A DNA stretch of 64,000 nucleotides from Acarospora socialis (lineage: Eukaryota > Ascomycota > Lecanoromycetes > Acarosporales > Acarosporaceae), in NCBI GenBank assembly GCA_025617375.2, contig JAMYGW020000002.1, positions 682,001 to 746,000 of the forward strand, read 5' to 3'. The notes under the pieces were generated by a model. The model did not search any database, was not told the DNA's origin, and saw nothing but the letters and a program-made list of their open reading frames with translations. Both the position numbers and the translations under genes were made by a program. Of this stretch, positions 11,363 through 23,585 are shown one piece after another; the stretch's first letter is position 1, and each line of letters begins with the position of its first letter.

Positions 11363-12611
11363 AAGGCTGCCAGTGTTTCGGGGTTCTTGATTGTGAAGTT
11401 TGCAGTGTCTGTTCCGATTCGCTCTCCGCTGACACAGACTCACCAGCTGGTTTCCTAAGGAGTCTTTCAATTTTGTTGGCACTTCGCGAAGCGAGGATGA
11501 TCGGGAGGTTTTCTACATGCGGCGAAGCGGATATGGCTGACTGTGCTTATATCATCCACATATGTTACATCGCAGTTGCTCCCCTTTAGGACCTCCACGT
11601 TATTGCACTGTCTGTCTAGGAATCTCAGCTGGGTTTATTTATTTGATCATTGACTGTGGAAGAACTCTTGCAAACCCACGGTAGCCACTGGCCTGCCCGT
11701 GTACTCCGTAGCTCCCGGCCTTTACTGCTGAATGCACCCCCCTAAAGTCGACTTTATGCAAGTGCAAGCGAAGATGAAACCCCCTGAGCTAGTAAATCTC
11801 CACAATAACGCACAGCTTCTAAACTCTTCTCAGCTGTTAGGCCCGGTCGTTTGTACGCCAACCCCAAAAACAGCGACCCAATTGGTTCAGATTGTCTCAA
11901 AAGGAACTGTTTTTAGACGGTTGGTCACTAGGCCGCAGGCTGTCGCACGCTCGATGGAGCTGCCAGGGGGCCCTCTGGCGCACGCCTTTTCTCCCTAGCG
12001 CTGCATCCGTGCTTGACCTCCAAAGGGACCGTCAGAAGACTTCCTACCATCTCCTCTACCTACCTTCCTACCTACCAACCAACTACCCATATTTCCATCC
12101 TGTGCCTTCGTATCTATCTTTCTTTGCTTTGTTGTCCGAAAACAACCTCGCACTGTCCTTATTGCACAGCGGATGCTCTTCTGAGGCGAAGGAATTTTAT
12201 TTTCGCTGTTGTGTTTTCTCGGCCTCTTGTTGCTCGATACATAGCGTTTCATCCATCATCCCAAGCACACGTTCGATGTTGAGTCTGGTACTCAGATATC
12301 ATCACTAATTATCAGATTGTTCTTCCTCTCGCCGCTTTGTTCGCTTTTCCTTTTACAACCGAGCTTCTTCTAAGCACTTGGTGAGTAGCATCCGAGACCA
12401 TTCTCACCACGGCAGTACTAATGCATACTCGCAGCATACTACCTACTCATTGGGAACTTCCTCTACGAATCGTATACGACGATCAAACGAACCTGCATGG
12501 GTGCTTAGAGCGGACTCAAGACTCTAGTGGAACTCCGAGGAACGAGACGATATCCATTACGCCCAATGCTGGCACCCGCATCTTTTCATCCGTCACTAGC
12601 AATACCCTAGT
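11363..12611. other. Long intergenic region, promoter and leader of protease gene
   Basis: There is no convincing gene; overlapping frames between 11732 and 12308 are low complexity. The stretch 12040-12370 is pyrimidine-rich with a short (CCTA)-type run at about 12057-12075, typical of a fungal promoter or long 5' leader. Confidence 0.5.
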
Positions 12612-14494
12612 ATGCATCTTTCGTCATGGATTCTGCCAGCCATTTACTTCTCGCCATGTGTTGTGGCATTCTATCCCTATAAAACGGAGGAAAAGACAGG
12701 GCCAGTCACGGAAGGAGACGACAAAACTGCTCGAAGGTCCTCGATTGGGGAAGCTTCAGTAGGAAGTGGATTAAGCCCGCGCAAGGGAAACGTCGAAGTT
12801 CCAACGCTGAACATTAGACGAAGAGCACCACGGGTAGGCGACGTTGGATGGCCATGAGTGCTTTCCTGAGCTAATGCCTCTCAGGATAATGCCGATAGCC
12901 ACCTCAATTACATTCGTGAGCTCGACTACATATCCGCGAAGTACCAAGCCCGGAGCATACCGGAACACGGCACTGATGCAGCCTCCGAAGGTGCAGAGGA
13001 AAGATTGTTGAGCACGAGAGGGACACCCGCCAAGCGCACAAACGGCTACACAGTCGTGACGGCCTCACAACCCTCTCAATCAGCTAGTATGGCAATAAAC
13101 CAGGATGGTACGGACTATTCATACTTTTCAACAGTCCATTTTGGATCTAGCGGAGCGAGTCTCAATATGTTGATTGATACTGGAGCTGCCAATACATGGG
13201 TAATGGGTTCAGACTGTGAATCGAAAGCATGTCTTGCGCATAATACCTTTGGCAAAGCGGACTCCAAAACACTTCAAGTCACCAAAACCCCTTGGAATGT
13301 TACTTACGGCACGGGACAGGTTGGTGGGGTTGTCGTCAACGACACAGTCTCAATGGCCGGATTTGCACTTCCACTGGCATTCGGATCTGCTTCGGTAACG
13401 TCAGAGGACTTCTTGACGTATCCTATGGACGGCATACTTGGTCTCGGCCGACCAAAATCCAATGTAATGGGGGTGCCGACTGTGATGGAGGCTCTTGATA
13501 CCGCCCACTTGCTGAAGGCGAAACTTCTTGGGGTTAATTTACAGAGGAATGTGGACGGCGCCACAGATGGTGTGGTCAACTTCGGAACGGTGGACTCGTC
13601 AAAATACACCGGCGATCTCTCTTATACAACGTCAGTATCCAGCGATGGACTTTGGGAAGTGCCCGTCGACGATGCCGGGGTGGATAATCGTGGCTGCAAG
13701 TTTACTGGGAAGACAGCAATCATCGACACGGGAACGTCTTTTGTGTTGATGCCACCTGATGATGCGAAAAAGTTACTTACCCAAATCCCCAAGGTCGAAC
13801 CCAGTGGTGAGACTTTCCACATACCTTGCGCAACGACGGCCGCTATTCAATTCACATTCTCGGGTGTAACCTACAACGTCTCTACAAAAGATTACCTGGG
13901 TAAGACTGTCGATGGAGGTGACATGTGTGCAAGTAACATTATTGGACGTCAGACTTTCGGAGAGAATCAGTGGTTAATGGGAGATGCCTTTCTGAAGAAT
14001 GTCTATACCGTCTTTGACTTTACCCAGAACCGAATAGGTAAGCACTCGTGACATGCTTCCTCCCTCAGCAATGAGAGACTGACTACGACCAAGGTTTTGG
14101 CGTGAAAAGTACCGCGAAACCTAGCCAGACGTCTTCTTCCAGTAACAGCCCTGGTCAGAGCCTTTTCCTTGCTTCCTCACTGGCCCAACAATCCACGACG
14201 ACACCGTCCTCTACAGACGACGCACAATTCTCTTCATCCCAAAGTCCTCTACTTCCTGGATCTGTTGGGACTAGTACTGACCCAGCCTCACCTTCAGGGA
14301 CGTCGACAGCCACTGCAGCCCCCGATACAGTCTCTGGATCATCAATGAGTCCTTCCCGAACATCCGGTACAACCTTGACAACAAGCCCCGCAGCTGCTAT
14401 GTCCGACACGAAGCCCTCCAGCGCGCAAACTCACCTCTCGCCAAGCTCGATGTTAACCTATCTAACCATACTATTACTTATATACTGCATATAG
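12612..14494 (+). CDS. GPI-anchored aspartic protease, yapsin-like (pepsin family A1)
   Basis: Exons 12612-12833, 12885-14037 and 14094-14494 (introns 51 and 56 nt) encode 591 residues. A hydrophobic signal peptide opens the protein and a basic segment (NIRRRAPR) may be the propeptide cleavage site. The catalytic aspartates are in LIDTGAANTW (about D172) and IIDTGTSF (about D355), each followed by the hydrophobic-Gly strand of pepsins (GILGLGRP, NQWLMGDAFLKNVYTVFDF). From about residue 460 the chain is a Ser/Thr/Pro-rich stalk, and the C-terminus is a short hydrophobic tail (SMLTYLTILLLIYCI) after small residues, as in GPI anchoring. Such proteases sit on the plasma membrane or wall and process surface proteins. 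The third exon holds only stalk and anchor, so splicing of intron 2 decides anchored versus soluble product. Confidence 0.9.
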
Positions 14495-14917
14495 CAACAT
14501 CAGATCTACTGGGATTTAGAAGCGGATCGTTGGCATAGGTTCACATTTATATTTCTTGCATCTGCAGCATGCATTGCATTTGAAGCATGCATTGGATTTC
14601 AGATAAGGCGTCGTAATCTGTAAATACCAGATCTCGTCCATGAAGCCAGACACTTTACTGCCTTCAACAAAAGCATTACCTTTTTCCACCCCCATGAGCC
14701 GCACTCAAGCAGTTCTTGTACGAAGTACACTCGTATTTATGGGTGGTTATACTTAGCCTAGGTACATACTCAATCTTCGCCTTTGTGTAAACCTCTTAGT
14801 AAGCGAGAGCGGCCCAGCCATGGAAAGTAAGGTACAGATATCTTATTGAGGTTTGGATAGCGCAACCTGATAGCAGCATCACCACTGGCCAGAACACCAT
14901 GTTGCTACGATAGCGCA
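14495..14917. other. Intergenic, protease 3' region and AVT promoter
   Basis: No gene is seen. A short repeated motif (gcatgcattgcatttgaagcatgcattgg, about 14567-14595, quoted in two parts: gcatgcatt occurs twice) gives a small imperfect duplication. Confidence 0.45.
14899..14913 (+). promoter_or_regulatory. Minimal upstream ORF before transporter start
   Basis: ATG TTG CTA CGA TAG is a four-codon frame ending four bases before the transporter ATG at 14918. If the transcript starts upstream, scanning ribosomes would meet it first. Such uORFs commonly dampen translation. Its presence on the mRNA is inferred, not shown. Confidence 0.4.
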
Positions 14918-17182
14918 ATGCCCAAAGACGACTCCGTAAAGGCACCAAGAGAAGAAAGCAATGGCGGAAATAGTGAGGAGGCGAGATCGCTTCTCTCAAG
15001 CGCCTCGAATGACTACGACGACCCGGATGACGGCGGCCACACCGAAGTCGATCACGAACTTGCTTCAACTCCACCATCACCACCGCCGCCGCCGCCACCA
15101 CGGCGTCAACCGGTCCGGCAATCCTCCATATCCTATCCTCCACTGAACGGAAGCCCTCGCACTCCCCGTACTCCCAATCGCGTCCGCTTCGAACTCGATG
15201 ACCGAATAGACAGCGATGCGCGAGCAAACGGACATTCTACGGCGCCGTCGAATCGGCCCTCCTCGGACTGGATGGAAGACGAGGACTACCTAGCCTCCAA
15301 CAACACCGCAGCAGCGGGTCGTGGCTCTCGACGGGACAGCTCGGGGCAGCGTGCGCCGCTTTTGACCGACATCGAAGCCCCGAGCGTAACGCTTGCAAGC
15401 GAGGATTTCAATGCGGAGGATCTGCTGGAAAGTGCGCGGCCGAAGAGTGGAATGAGAAGCGCTTTTATGAATATGGCGAATAGTATCATGTAAGAGAGGT
15501 TGTTGTGCTGTTACTTCTAGTATCGGGGGCTAATGGTTTTGTAGAGGGGCTGGCATCATTGGTACATATCCGCTGTGCCTGTGCTATGTGAACAATGCTG
15601 AGGGTTGAGGGTAGGGCAGCCATACGCTTTCCGACAAGCCGGTCTTGTGATGGGCATTGTCCTGCTGATATCCTTGACGGTTACTGTATGTGCTTCGGCT
15701 TGAGCCTCGGAAAGATTTACACAAGCTCATCATGTCACGGCAGGTTGACTGGACCATCCGTCTCATTGTGGTGAATTCCAAGCTCAGCGGAGCCAATTCC
15801 TTCCAGGCCACTATGGAGCATTGCTTTGGGAAGTCCGGTCTTATCGCAATATCAGTGAGTGTGTCGGACATATTTCTTGCCTGCTAACTGACTAGATGGC
15901 ATAGGTTGCGCAATGGGCTTTGTGAGTACAGTTTACTTGTTCATGGTATGGCACTAACTGGCTATTGAAATAGCGCCTTTGGAGGCATGATAGCCTTCTG
16001 TATCATTGTCGGAGATAGCATTCCTCATGTCATGGCAGCGCTGTTTCCATCTCTACCAACTACTCCGTTCCTTTGGCTTCTTACGGATAGACGAGCGGTA
16101 AACATCATCTTCATCCTGGGCGTGTCTTTTCCCCTCTCTTTATATCGTGATATTGCAAAGGTAATCCTATCTTTTCAACATGGCACAAGTAGCACGCTGA
16201 CCGCATTTAGTTAGCAAAAGCATCCACTTTGGCGTTAATCAGCATGCTGGTGATCATCATCACGGTCATCAGCCAAGGTGTTCGGGTACCTGCAGATCTC
16301 AAGGGCCATGTCAAAGGCTCCATATTGGTTAATGATGGTTTCTTCCAGGCCATTGGCGTCATTTCATTCGGTAACAATCCTATATTCCCCTCTCTTGATC
16401 ATGCTAATTGTTATCCAGCATTTGTGTGTCGTATGTTGTTGCTACACTAGTGGTAGTATCTATCCACAGCTGACATCATCCGGCAGACCACAATAGTCTT
16501 CTCATTTACGGCTCGCTCAAGAAGCCGACCCTGGATCGGTTTGCACGGGTTACGCATTACTCAACTGGGATATCTATGGTTGCATGTATGGCAATGGCGT
16601 TGGCAGGTTTTCTTACGTTTGGCGATAAAACCCAGGGCAACGTTCTCAACAACTTCCCTACTGATAACATCATGGTCAACGTTGCTCGCTTGTAGGCACT
16701 TGGACCAACTTTCCGTTAGGACTTACAGCTAATTTGCTATAGTTGCTTTGGCTTGAACATGCTGACCACCCTCCCCCTCGAAGCCTTCGTTTGCCGCGAA
16801 GTCATGACCAACTACTGGTTCTCCGATGAACCGTGGAACCCGAACCGTCATCTCATCTTCACCACTTCCCTCGTCGTCACCGCCATGATGATGTCTCTCC
16901 TTACCTGCGACCTTGGAGCAGTGTTCGAGCTGATAGGTGCCACAAGTGCCTGCGCTTTGGCTTATATACTGCCGCCGCTTTGCTATATCCAATTGAGCAC
17001 AAGAAGCTGGAAGTGGATTCCGGCGATAACGTGTGCAGTATTCGGAGGCGTCGTAATGGCCATCAGCCTCGTGCAAGCCGTGGCCAAGATCATAAGAAGT
17101 AAGTTGAGTGGCTTCACTCGCGTTTTCCATGAGGGGTACTAATCCTTGTATAGATGATGGAGCAGTACAGACTTGTCGATAG
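14918..17182 (+). CDS. Vacuolar-type amino-acid transporter (AAAP family, AVT-like)
   Basis: Eleven exons: 14918-15489, 15545-15561, 15615-15685, 15744-15854, 15905-15921, 15974-16160, 16211-16370, 16419-16430, 16487-16691, 16743-17098, 17154-17182. They keep frame and give 578 residues. Residues 1-190 are hydrophilic, acidic and proline-rich (a PPSPPPPPPPRR run), typical cytosolic tails of Avt proteins. The signature NSIIGAGIIGQPYAF at about 187-201 appears only after joining exons 1-3. About 11 membrane helices follow, with SFAFVCHHNS assembled from a 12-nt exon. AAAP members such as yeast Avt proteins move neutral amino acids across the vacuolar membrane by proton exchange; direction and substrates cannot be read here. 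Best general match by layout is an Avt2-type protein. Confidence 0.88.
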
Positions 17183-20040
17183 CAAGGTATGAGTCTAAGA
17201 ACCAAAGTATACTCCATATCAAGTCGCAGTTGGAATTTGACATCTCCGGCCAGAGTGGGATCACTTGTAACCTTGGCGGCAGTCAATGGGTGGTTACTCT
17301 GTGGAATTCGTCACAACGGAATAGCTTACGCTATATATTTAGGCTGTTTCTATCATTGACTACTTATGACTCGTGTTCTTGAACTTACTGATGAGCCAAT
17401 CTACTGTGAAGTGCGAAGATGCCTATGCTGTCATACTCACTCAACATATCCTGCATTTTTGCCAGTATAGAGACCTCGCATTTAATGCTTTTCCAATGTG
17501 TTCATGAGGCTGGAAACACTTATTCATATGTTTGTTGCTCCATGTGAAAGAGCTTCAAGATGATGCTTCTTAGATTGAACTCCCATATTCACCAATACAG
17601 GAGCAGCCGAACTCTGTTAGAGTATTCACTGCATGGAGGCTAACACATTTGACTGTAGTGAATGTTGCTCATGTTTGGTCATGATCAGGTATAAATTCTC
17701 CATTCTACACCCAGCTTTTGTTCTTTCTACACAGTCAACACCTTTGTGTCTGTCGTCATCCGTTGTCTCCTTTGAGACAAGACTGCGACAGATATATATA
17801 TATATACAATTTTCTCAGTGCATCACACTGTTGTCACAATATTGCTGTAGCAACAGTGCGCCCTATGAGGCAGAGTAAGTGAACTTATGAATCACAATAT
17901 TTTTACGACATTGTGTCAATACTAACAATACAAGAGAACTCAAGGTCTTAATCTTCTGCCGTGATACAAGAGATGTGATGAATCATGAAAAGATATCTGT
18001 GAGTGTCTATTTCTTTTGTATAAATGTTCGCAATCATTCTAAAATGCACAACTTCTAACACCTTCTATCTTCTTTCAAGGCACTTTTCATGATTGCACTT
18101 GCAGGTCAAGGTAGACTTTGTATCATTACCTTGTATATGTCTTGGAGACCTTTGCTAATTGCGGAAGATTATGATTTGTTAAGCTATATGTCCAGCACAA
18201 CATCACGCTGTGCCGTCTCAGCAGCAGCTGTTATGGCCCAACATTGGGCAGATTGCTGGAAAAGTGCCCCTTTTGCTGAGCTATATGTCCAGCACAACAC
18301 CACTGTGTGCTGTCTGCCAGCAGCAGCAGCGTTGTCCTCAACACTTGGGCAGATCGCTGGAGGCATTATCGTGATTGGGCTAGATGCCCAGCATAAAATC
18401 ACTGTCTGTCAGTGGCAGCTGTCGTGCCCCATAGTTGGGCAGTTCTTCGGAGAACTTGGGTTAAGCGCACAAGTGCAGTCATTATGGTGTAGTGAATGGG
18501 TAAGTTTCTATCTCACAACGTTCCCCGCAAGCTCCGCCGCCGAGCCCTAATCCCCGTCGCCAAGACCAAACTTTGCTAGCCCGTTTCGGCAGCCACTCAA
18601 TTTGTCATTTCCCACACATTCACCTCACAGCTCTCTCTCGCGTATAACGCTCCGCCTCTTATTCATGGAAAATCTTTTGAGGGAAGCTTTCTAATAGCTC
18701 AACATCCTGCAGGCTATAAGCCCGCACTACCTTCGTCTCGGTCGGCGCCTCTTCTGGTAAGCTACTTCAGTGTCCATTGACGAAATTGAGCTCCTACTTA
18801 CTCATAAACAATCCATAGCTCGCTGCGCCTCCGACCGTATCTTCGCCGGCGTAACGGATTGTCGGACCTCCACTGGCAGCGGTACGTTTGTTCTCCTACG
18901 TACCTTCTCTACAGCGACCGCACATACTTCTGGTTCCATCACTCTACCCACGCATTGAGCCTAGATAAACGGTGTTCGGCTCGCGACAGTCCCCGGATCG
19001 CCTCTGCTGGATGCCTCTCCGAGTACCATCATGGATTGGACTTCCTTAACAGCGGGTTGAGTAGGCGGACCCTCGCGTTCGAGAGCTGCTCGCAACAAGT
19101 ACACCATCTCCAATGCTCTGGTGCATCTCCTAAGTCGAGGCATGACCGAGTTCAGGCTTAAGCGCTCACAATAGGCGATACACCCACAGCTGCGAGGTTT
19201 GCGATACTGGTAAGGTCACACACTCGCTGCATGTTCGGACTCCGATACCTAGAAGCTCAAACACCGGAGTCTTTACTCTGACCATGATCGTACAATCATC
19301 AGCAGGCAGTCGAGCGGAGTACTATCCCGTGTTTGTCTCGAGGCAGCGTGGACAGCATAGCCGCTCTGGGATATCCCGTTTTGCGTCGTCAGTCAGAGTA
19401 TTTGGTGCATAAAACATCCGCGTTACATCCCCATCTGCATAGGACGACATCATAAGGTTCCGCCAGGTTCTACTCGCCTTGGCGCCGGCGATGTCATACC
19501 TTCCACCAGCTTCCGCACCACCTGACAGGCATTCACTCGACGCGTTCCCCGTCAAAAGTTAGAGCCTGGACTTCGAAATACTCATCTGCTCTACACTTCT
19601 ACACATCACTTCTTATGCATCTTCCTCTCTTCCACTACCAACATGTGCGTCCCGAGTTACTAACATAGATCTAGAAGCTCGATGCAGGCTGGCACAAAAT
19701 CGGTCTCTTGAACTGGGAATATCGGGCTTCCAGGTAAGTCAAGTATATTTGCCATTTTGAGCTTCTGAGAACTTTTCTCTTTCAGCGAGAACTTTTCAAG
19801 TGTACGCAAGTTTGCCAATAATCTTCCATGGGAACAAGACCCTGCCTAGCACAGATGTTGAACTTGATGGAAGAGACATTGCTCTCGTTATCATTACTCT
19901 AATTGCCCGCTTCGTTCGCGCCTTCTAAGTTCAGAGCCCGAACAGCAATATTACCACAACTTTCGAGATTAACAACGACAGCTAATTGTTCACACATAGC
20001 AGTCCGCTCTTTCGCTCTCAGCCTCCCGTCTCACCTTAAG
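17183..20040. other. Gene-poor 2.9-kb region with AT-rich part, tandem repeat and splice-like signals
   Basis: No coding gene is supported. 17400-18100 is AT-richer than the flanks, with a (TA)n run at about 17790-17803. A three-unit tandem repeat follows (listed separately). From 18540 the DNA returns to normal composition and holds intron-like segments: 18757-18818 (gtaagc to ccatag) and 19734-19785 (gtaagt to tttcag). These could be spliced 5' leader of the next gene or a non-coding transcript. I could not build a coding product. Confidence 0.5.
18183..18465 (+). repeat. Degenerate tandem repeat, three units of about 97-99 bp
   Basis: Units begin at 18183, 18280 and 18379 with gctatatgtccagcacaac, the same again, and gctagatgcccagcataa. 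Each unit continues through a ctgt/cagcagc block to a ttgggcaga.cgctgga-like block near its end. Spacing is 97 then 99 bp. The third copy is the most diverged and shorter. A 153-codon frame (18089-18550) reads through all units but shows no coding character beyond the repeat. Confidence 0.75.
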
Positions 20041-23000
20041 ATGTCGGACATAACAAACACCACAACGACGCAAGGGAGGGCCATGACGCACGAGGACATG
20101 GAGAGGGAGGAGAGGTTGAAGGCCATCCAGCTGGTAAGTTACAAGGTTGCGCAGTGATATTTAGATGTTTTAACTTAATGTGGCTCCAGGAGGCACTTGG
20201 CTTTAGGCGTAGAGACCGAATCTCTACGGACGACTATGGCTACAACGCTAGACTGTCACGCTTCGAGCAAGAACGGATAGAGCGTACCAGGGAGGTCAAC
20301 AAGGTTGGCTCAGATGCCTTTGCCAAAGCGCAGGAGAACCAAGGGCTGCTCTCCAGTTGGAACAGTAATTGCCAAGGCCTCTAGTACTAGCCTACATGAT
20401 GCTAACTAATCTCCACTAGATGCCTGGAAGAGCATTGCCACTGACGCATCGGTCGAGATGCTGGATTCTCTGGAAGATGGCCAAAGCCACCGCGCAAGCT
20501 TGACTGCAAAGCTAGCCGGTGAGTACGACGATGATCCAGACGAGTTTCAACGCGACGGCCGTGGGTCTGGTAGAGGCGGTCGGGGAGGTGGAGCCGGAAG
20601 AGGAGGTGGAGTCATGGGAACTCGTGGTCGGGGTAGCTTGAGGCCAATGGAGGCAAGGTATGTTGATATATTTGCATAAGGTAGCCTGGAATCTAACTTC
20701 ACTTCAGCGGGAGGACTGGGCGTGTCGAATTCTCGGGTGATCGCGAACTCATCTCCTTCGTGATACCTAAGAAAGGTGGCCCCGCGAACACTTCCACTGC
20801 GGGAGCACCACGCGCTCAGCAGTGGAAAGAGAACAGGAAGAGCCAGCCGCCACTGGGGCTGAGAGGAAAGGCACCAGGTCGATCGCCATCCCAGAACACG
20901 GTTGGCTTACGGAATGAAATGCAACGCCCGCATGCTTCGTCTGGGACATCCAGCCGCGCAGCCGCCGTCACGCCTGGGTTGAGGAGAGGGAAGAACCAGC
21001 CACGAAACCCGAGGCAAGTGAATCCATAGGCTGCTGGCAAAATCAGAACTAGGTTATGACTGACTTGCAACTGCAGTCCTGACTACGAGAGTCGACTCGC
21101 ATCGCCCGAAGCTTTCTTGGCTGCTGGCGTACGTATCTTTTCCCAGAACGCCGCGCCTACACCGGTCACTACGGCCCCTGCAGGCAAGCAACCTCCTCAA
21201 GCGGCGTCAACTTCCACTCCTAAAGCTCCCTCAATTCGCTCTCCACCAATCCAAACCCCAGCACCAGTCCCGGTGGTACGCCTTCCTCCAGTTGCTCAAG
21301 CGAAAGCCACGGGTACTGCACAGCAAAACCCTCCATCAGAGGAAACTACCAAATCTCGACGTAAGAGTGTGAGATTTGCCGAATTTAGTGACACCGCCAC
21401 ATCGACAGACGACAGCAGTATCTTTGGAGCTCAAGTTGATCAAGCGCCTGTCGGTACGCCTGATCTTTATGCACCGCCGGTCCCAACGAACCCTGCACCC
21501 TCCGCCGAAGCAAAGGGCTCCTACCTGGATGATTTGCTTGGCCTCGACATAGAGCCAGATATTGCTGTGGGAGAGACGGAAGATGGGAAAGAAGGAGAGA
21601 AGGAGGATGTAAAGGCAGGAGGGCCTGACAGTGCTGAAAGCCAAAATGGGCATCAACACCAGGACGTGAAAGAGGACAAGAGTAATGAAGAAGCACTAAT
21701 GCAGAAAGAACTAAAGAACACACAATACATTCTCGCGAGCCTACGAGCAACAGGTCTTGCCAGCAAGGAAATCATTGCCCATTACGAGAGCCGCGTCTCA
21801 TCCATTAAGAAACGTATGGGCGCTCAAGCCATTTCAGCGGCCGAAAACGCTAAGGCACCCGGCGCAAGGATTACGGAAAATATCTCAAAGCAAGTTGAAG
21901 AGACAAACCCGAGCAACACAGCACCACTTCGAGACATGACGAACACTAGCACAGCTCAAGACCTCAGCACCACGCCATCATTTGGAGACATAACGGATAA
22001 TGGTACAACTACAGTAAAGAAAGAACCGAGCACTACAGCATCATTTCGAGACGTGATGAAGATTAGCACAGCTACAGCAGACAAAGCTGAAGAAGTTAGT
22101 ACGAAAACCGAGCGCTTAGACCTGGGCAACGACGAGCAACGCAATATCCTCAGGACTATAGGATCTAGCACTGATGAAACGCTCTCGCTACAAAATCGGC
22201 CGGAATCAAGAACAGCTTCGAAGCCAACGGTTCGTATTAGAGCGCAAGCAGACATAAGTCCACTTGGTCTTCCCCCCCTACCAGTGATTGATCTTCGAGC
22301 GTCACTGTGGCAAAACACGGTAGTGAGTCTTCCATTTCGTAGGGCTGGAGGTGGACGAGACGCATTGGGACAGCTCCTGGGAGAGAATCTCATCGGCGAG
22401 CGTGTTCTGCCGGGTAGACCTGACCCTTCTCAGGCCACTCGACCCACTGCAAGCGAGGGAAAACCTTTGAGTACAGAGGTAATCGGAACCGCGCTCATAT
22501 CACCAAGCGCTCCGACATCTGCAGCTCTCGTGTCAGGGCACACACGTAATGGCGAAAAACCTTCGTCTCCAGCTTCGACAACCGCGCAGACGCTATCAAT
22601 TTCTACACCATTGGCCGCAGCTCTTCCTCTACCATCTACGACTTCGAGTTCCACCCCTACCGTGACCCATGATAAGGCTAAAGCCGAGACCTCGGCGGCT
22701 CAATCTACCACAAGCGGTGGTGGTCATGAACAGCAGAGCACGAAGGCGGTAACGAAAACAGTTAAAGCTCCTGCTCTTACCATACCAACGATTCTTCCTA
22801 GCGGTGAACCTACAACTTCTAGCAACGATTATTCTAATACCGTTGCACAACTACGTTCTTCTCACGACCTCTTAGTCATAGGACAGACTGTCCGAGACCA
22901 AGGCGACTCAAAAACTACTCATGTCGCACCTCCAAAGGCGCAAGTTCATCAATCTACAACCACTACATCTTCACCCTTCACCACAACCACCGAGCGTAGA

Positions 23001-23585
23001 GCTGAACCTACGCCTTCCCAAGCCCACTCCATTGCACGACCAATCATAACCGGCAGAGTTTGGCCGAACATACCAGACAACGCCATCACACGTCAGTATG
23101 CTGGATCACCCTCTCCAGTGTCATCGACCGCTAGCACGCTCGCCGCCGTACAAGGCGGTACTCGCACTTTTGAACCTACCACGGTCACTCAGTTGAAGGA
23201 CTCTTTGAACCGCTTTCACATTACTGGTTCACTACAGAGTACCCAGTCACAACAACCTACTGCGCCAAGGCAGTCACAACCGTCTACAGCCGATTCTACG
23301 TTAGCCAGCAGCATACACCAGTCTCAAGAGAAAACTCAGTCATCCCGTCGAGGGGCCGCACCAATGGTATCTCCGTTCCTACAGAGCCTTCAGAATGCGA
23401 GCCCTCTTCCATCTTCTGGTGTTGGCTCCGCTACTTGGTTGCAATATAACCAAGGTTCAACACCTGCAGGTAAGGATCGACCTACCAGCGAGCTCAATAC
23501 ATCGTCAGAACCCCCTCCCAAAACATCCGAGGCTCAACCATCTGCCAAAGACGCTTGGGGTAGAGTCCGTCGTGCTGGGAGTTAG
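20041..23585 (+). CDS. Large disordered protein with RGG box, function unknown
   Basis: Five exons (20041-20133, 20190-20364, 20420-20657, 20708-21013, 21077-23585) give 1106 residues. The N-terminus is helical and charged (THEDMEREERLKAIQ, ALGFRRRDRIS, LSRFEQERIERTREVNKVG, AWKSIATDASVEMLDSLEDG). Around residue 165-195 lies an Arg-Gly-rich box (GRGSGRGGRGGGAGRGGG), typical of RNA-binding and arginine-methylated proteins, then GRTGRVEFSGDRELISFVIPKKGG. The last 800 residues are Ser/Thr/Pro/Gln-rich and probably disordered, with one helix near MQKELKNTQYILASLRATGL. I do not recognise the family. Intron 4 (21014-21076) must start with GC (GCAAGT) to keep frame. After the stop, 23611-23674 looks like a 3'-UTR intron. 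RAD52 follows on the same strand. Confidence 0.75.

Noticed and set aside
18089-18550. 153-codon frame through the tandem repeat
   Set aside because: The open frame follows from the repeat itself; composition is not protein-like.
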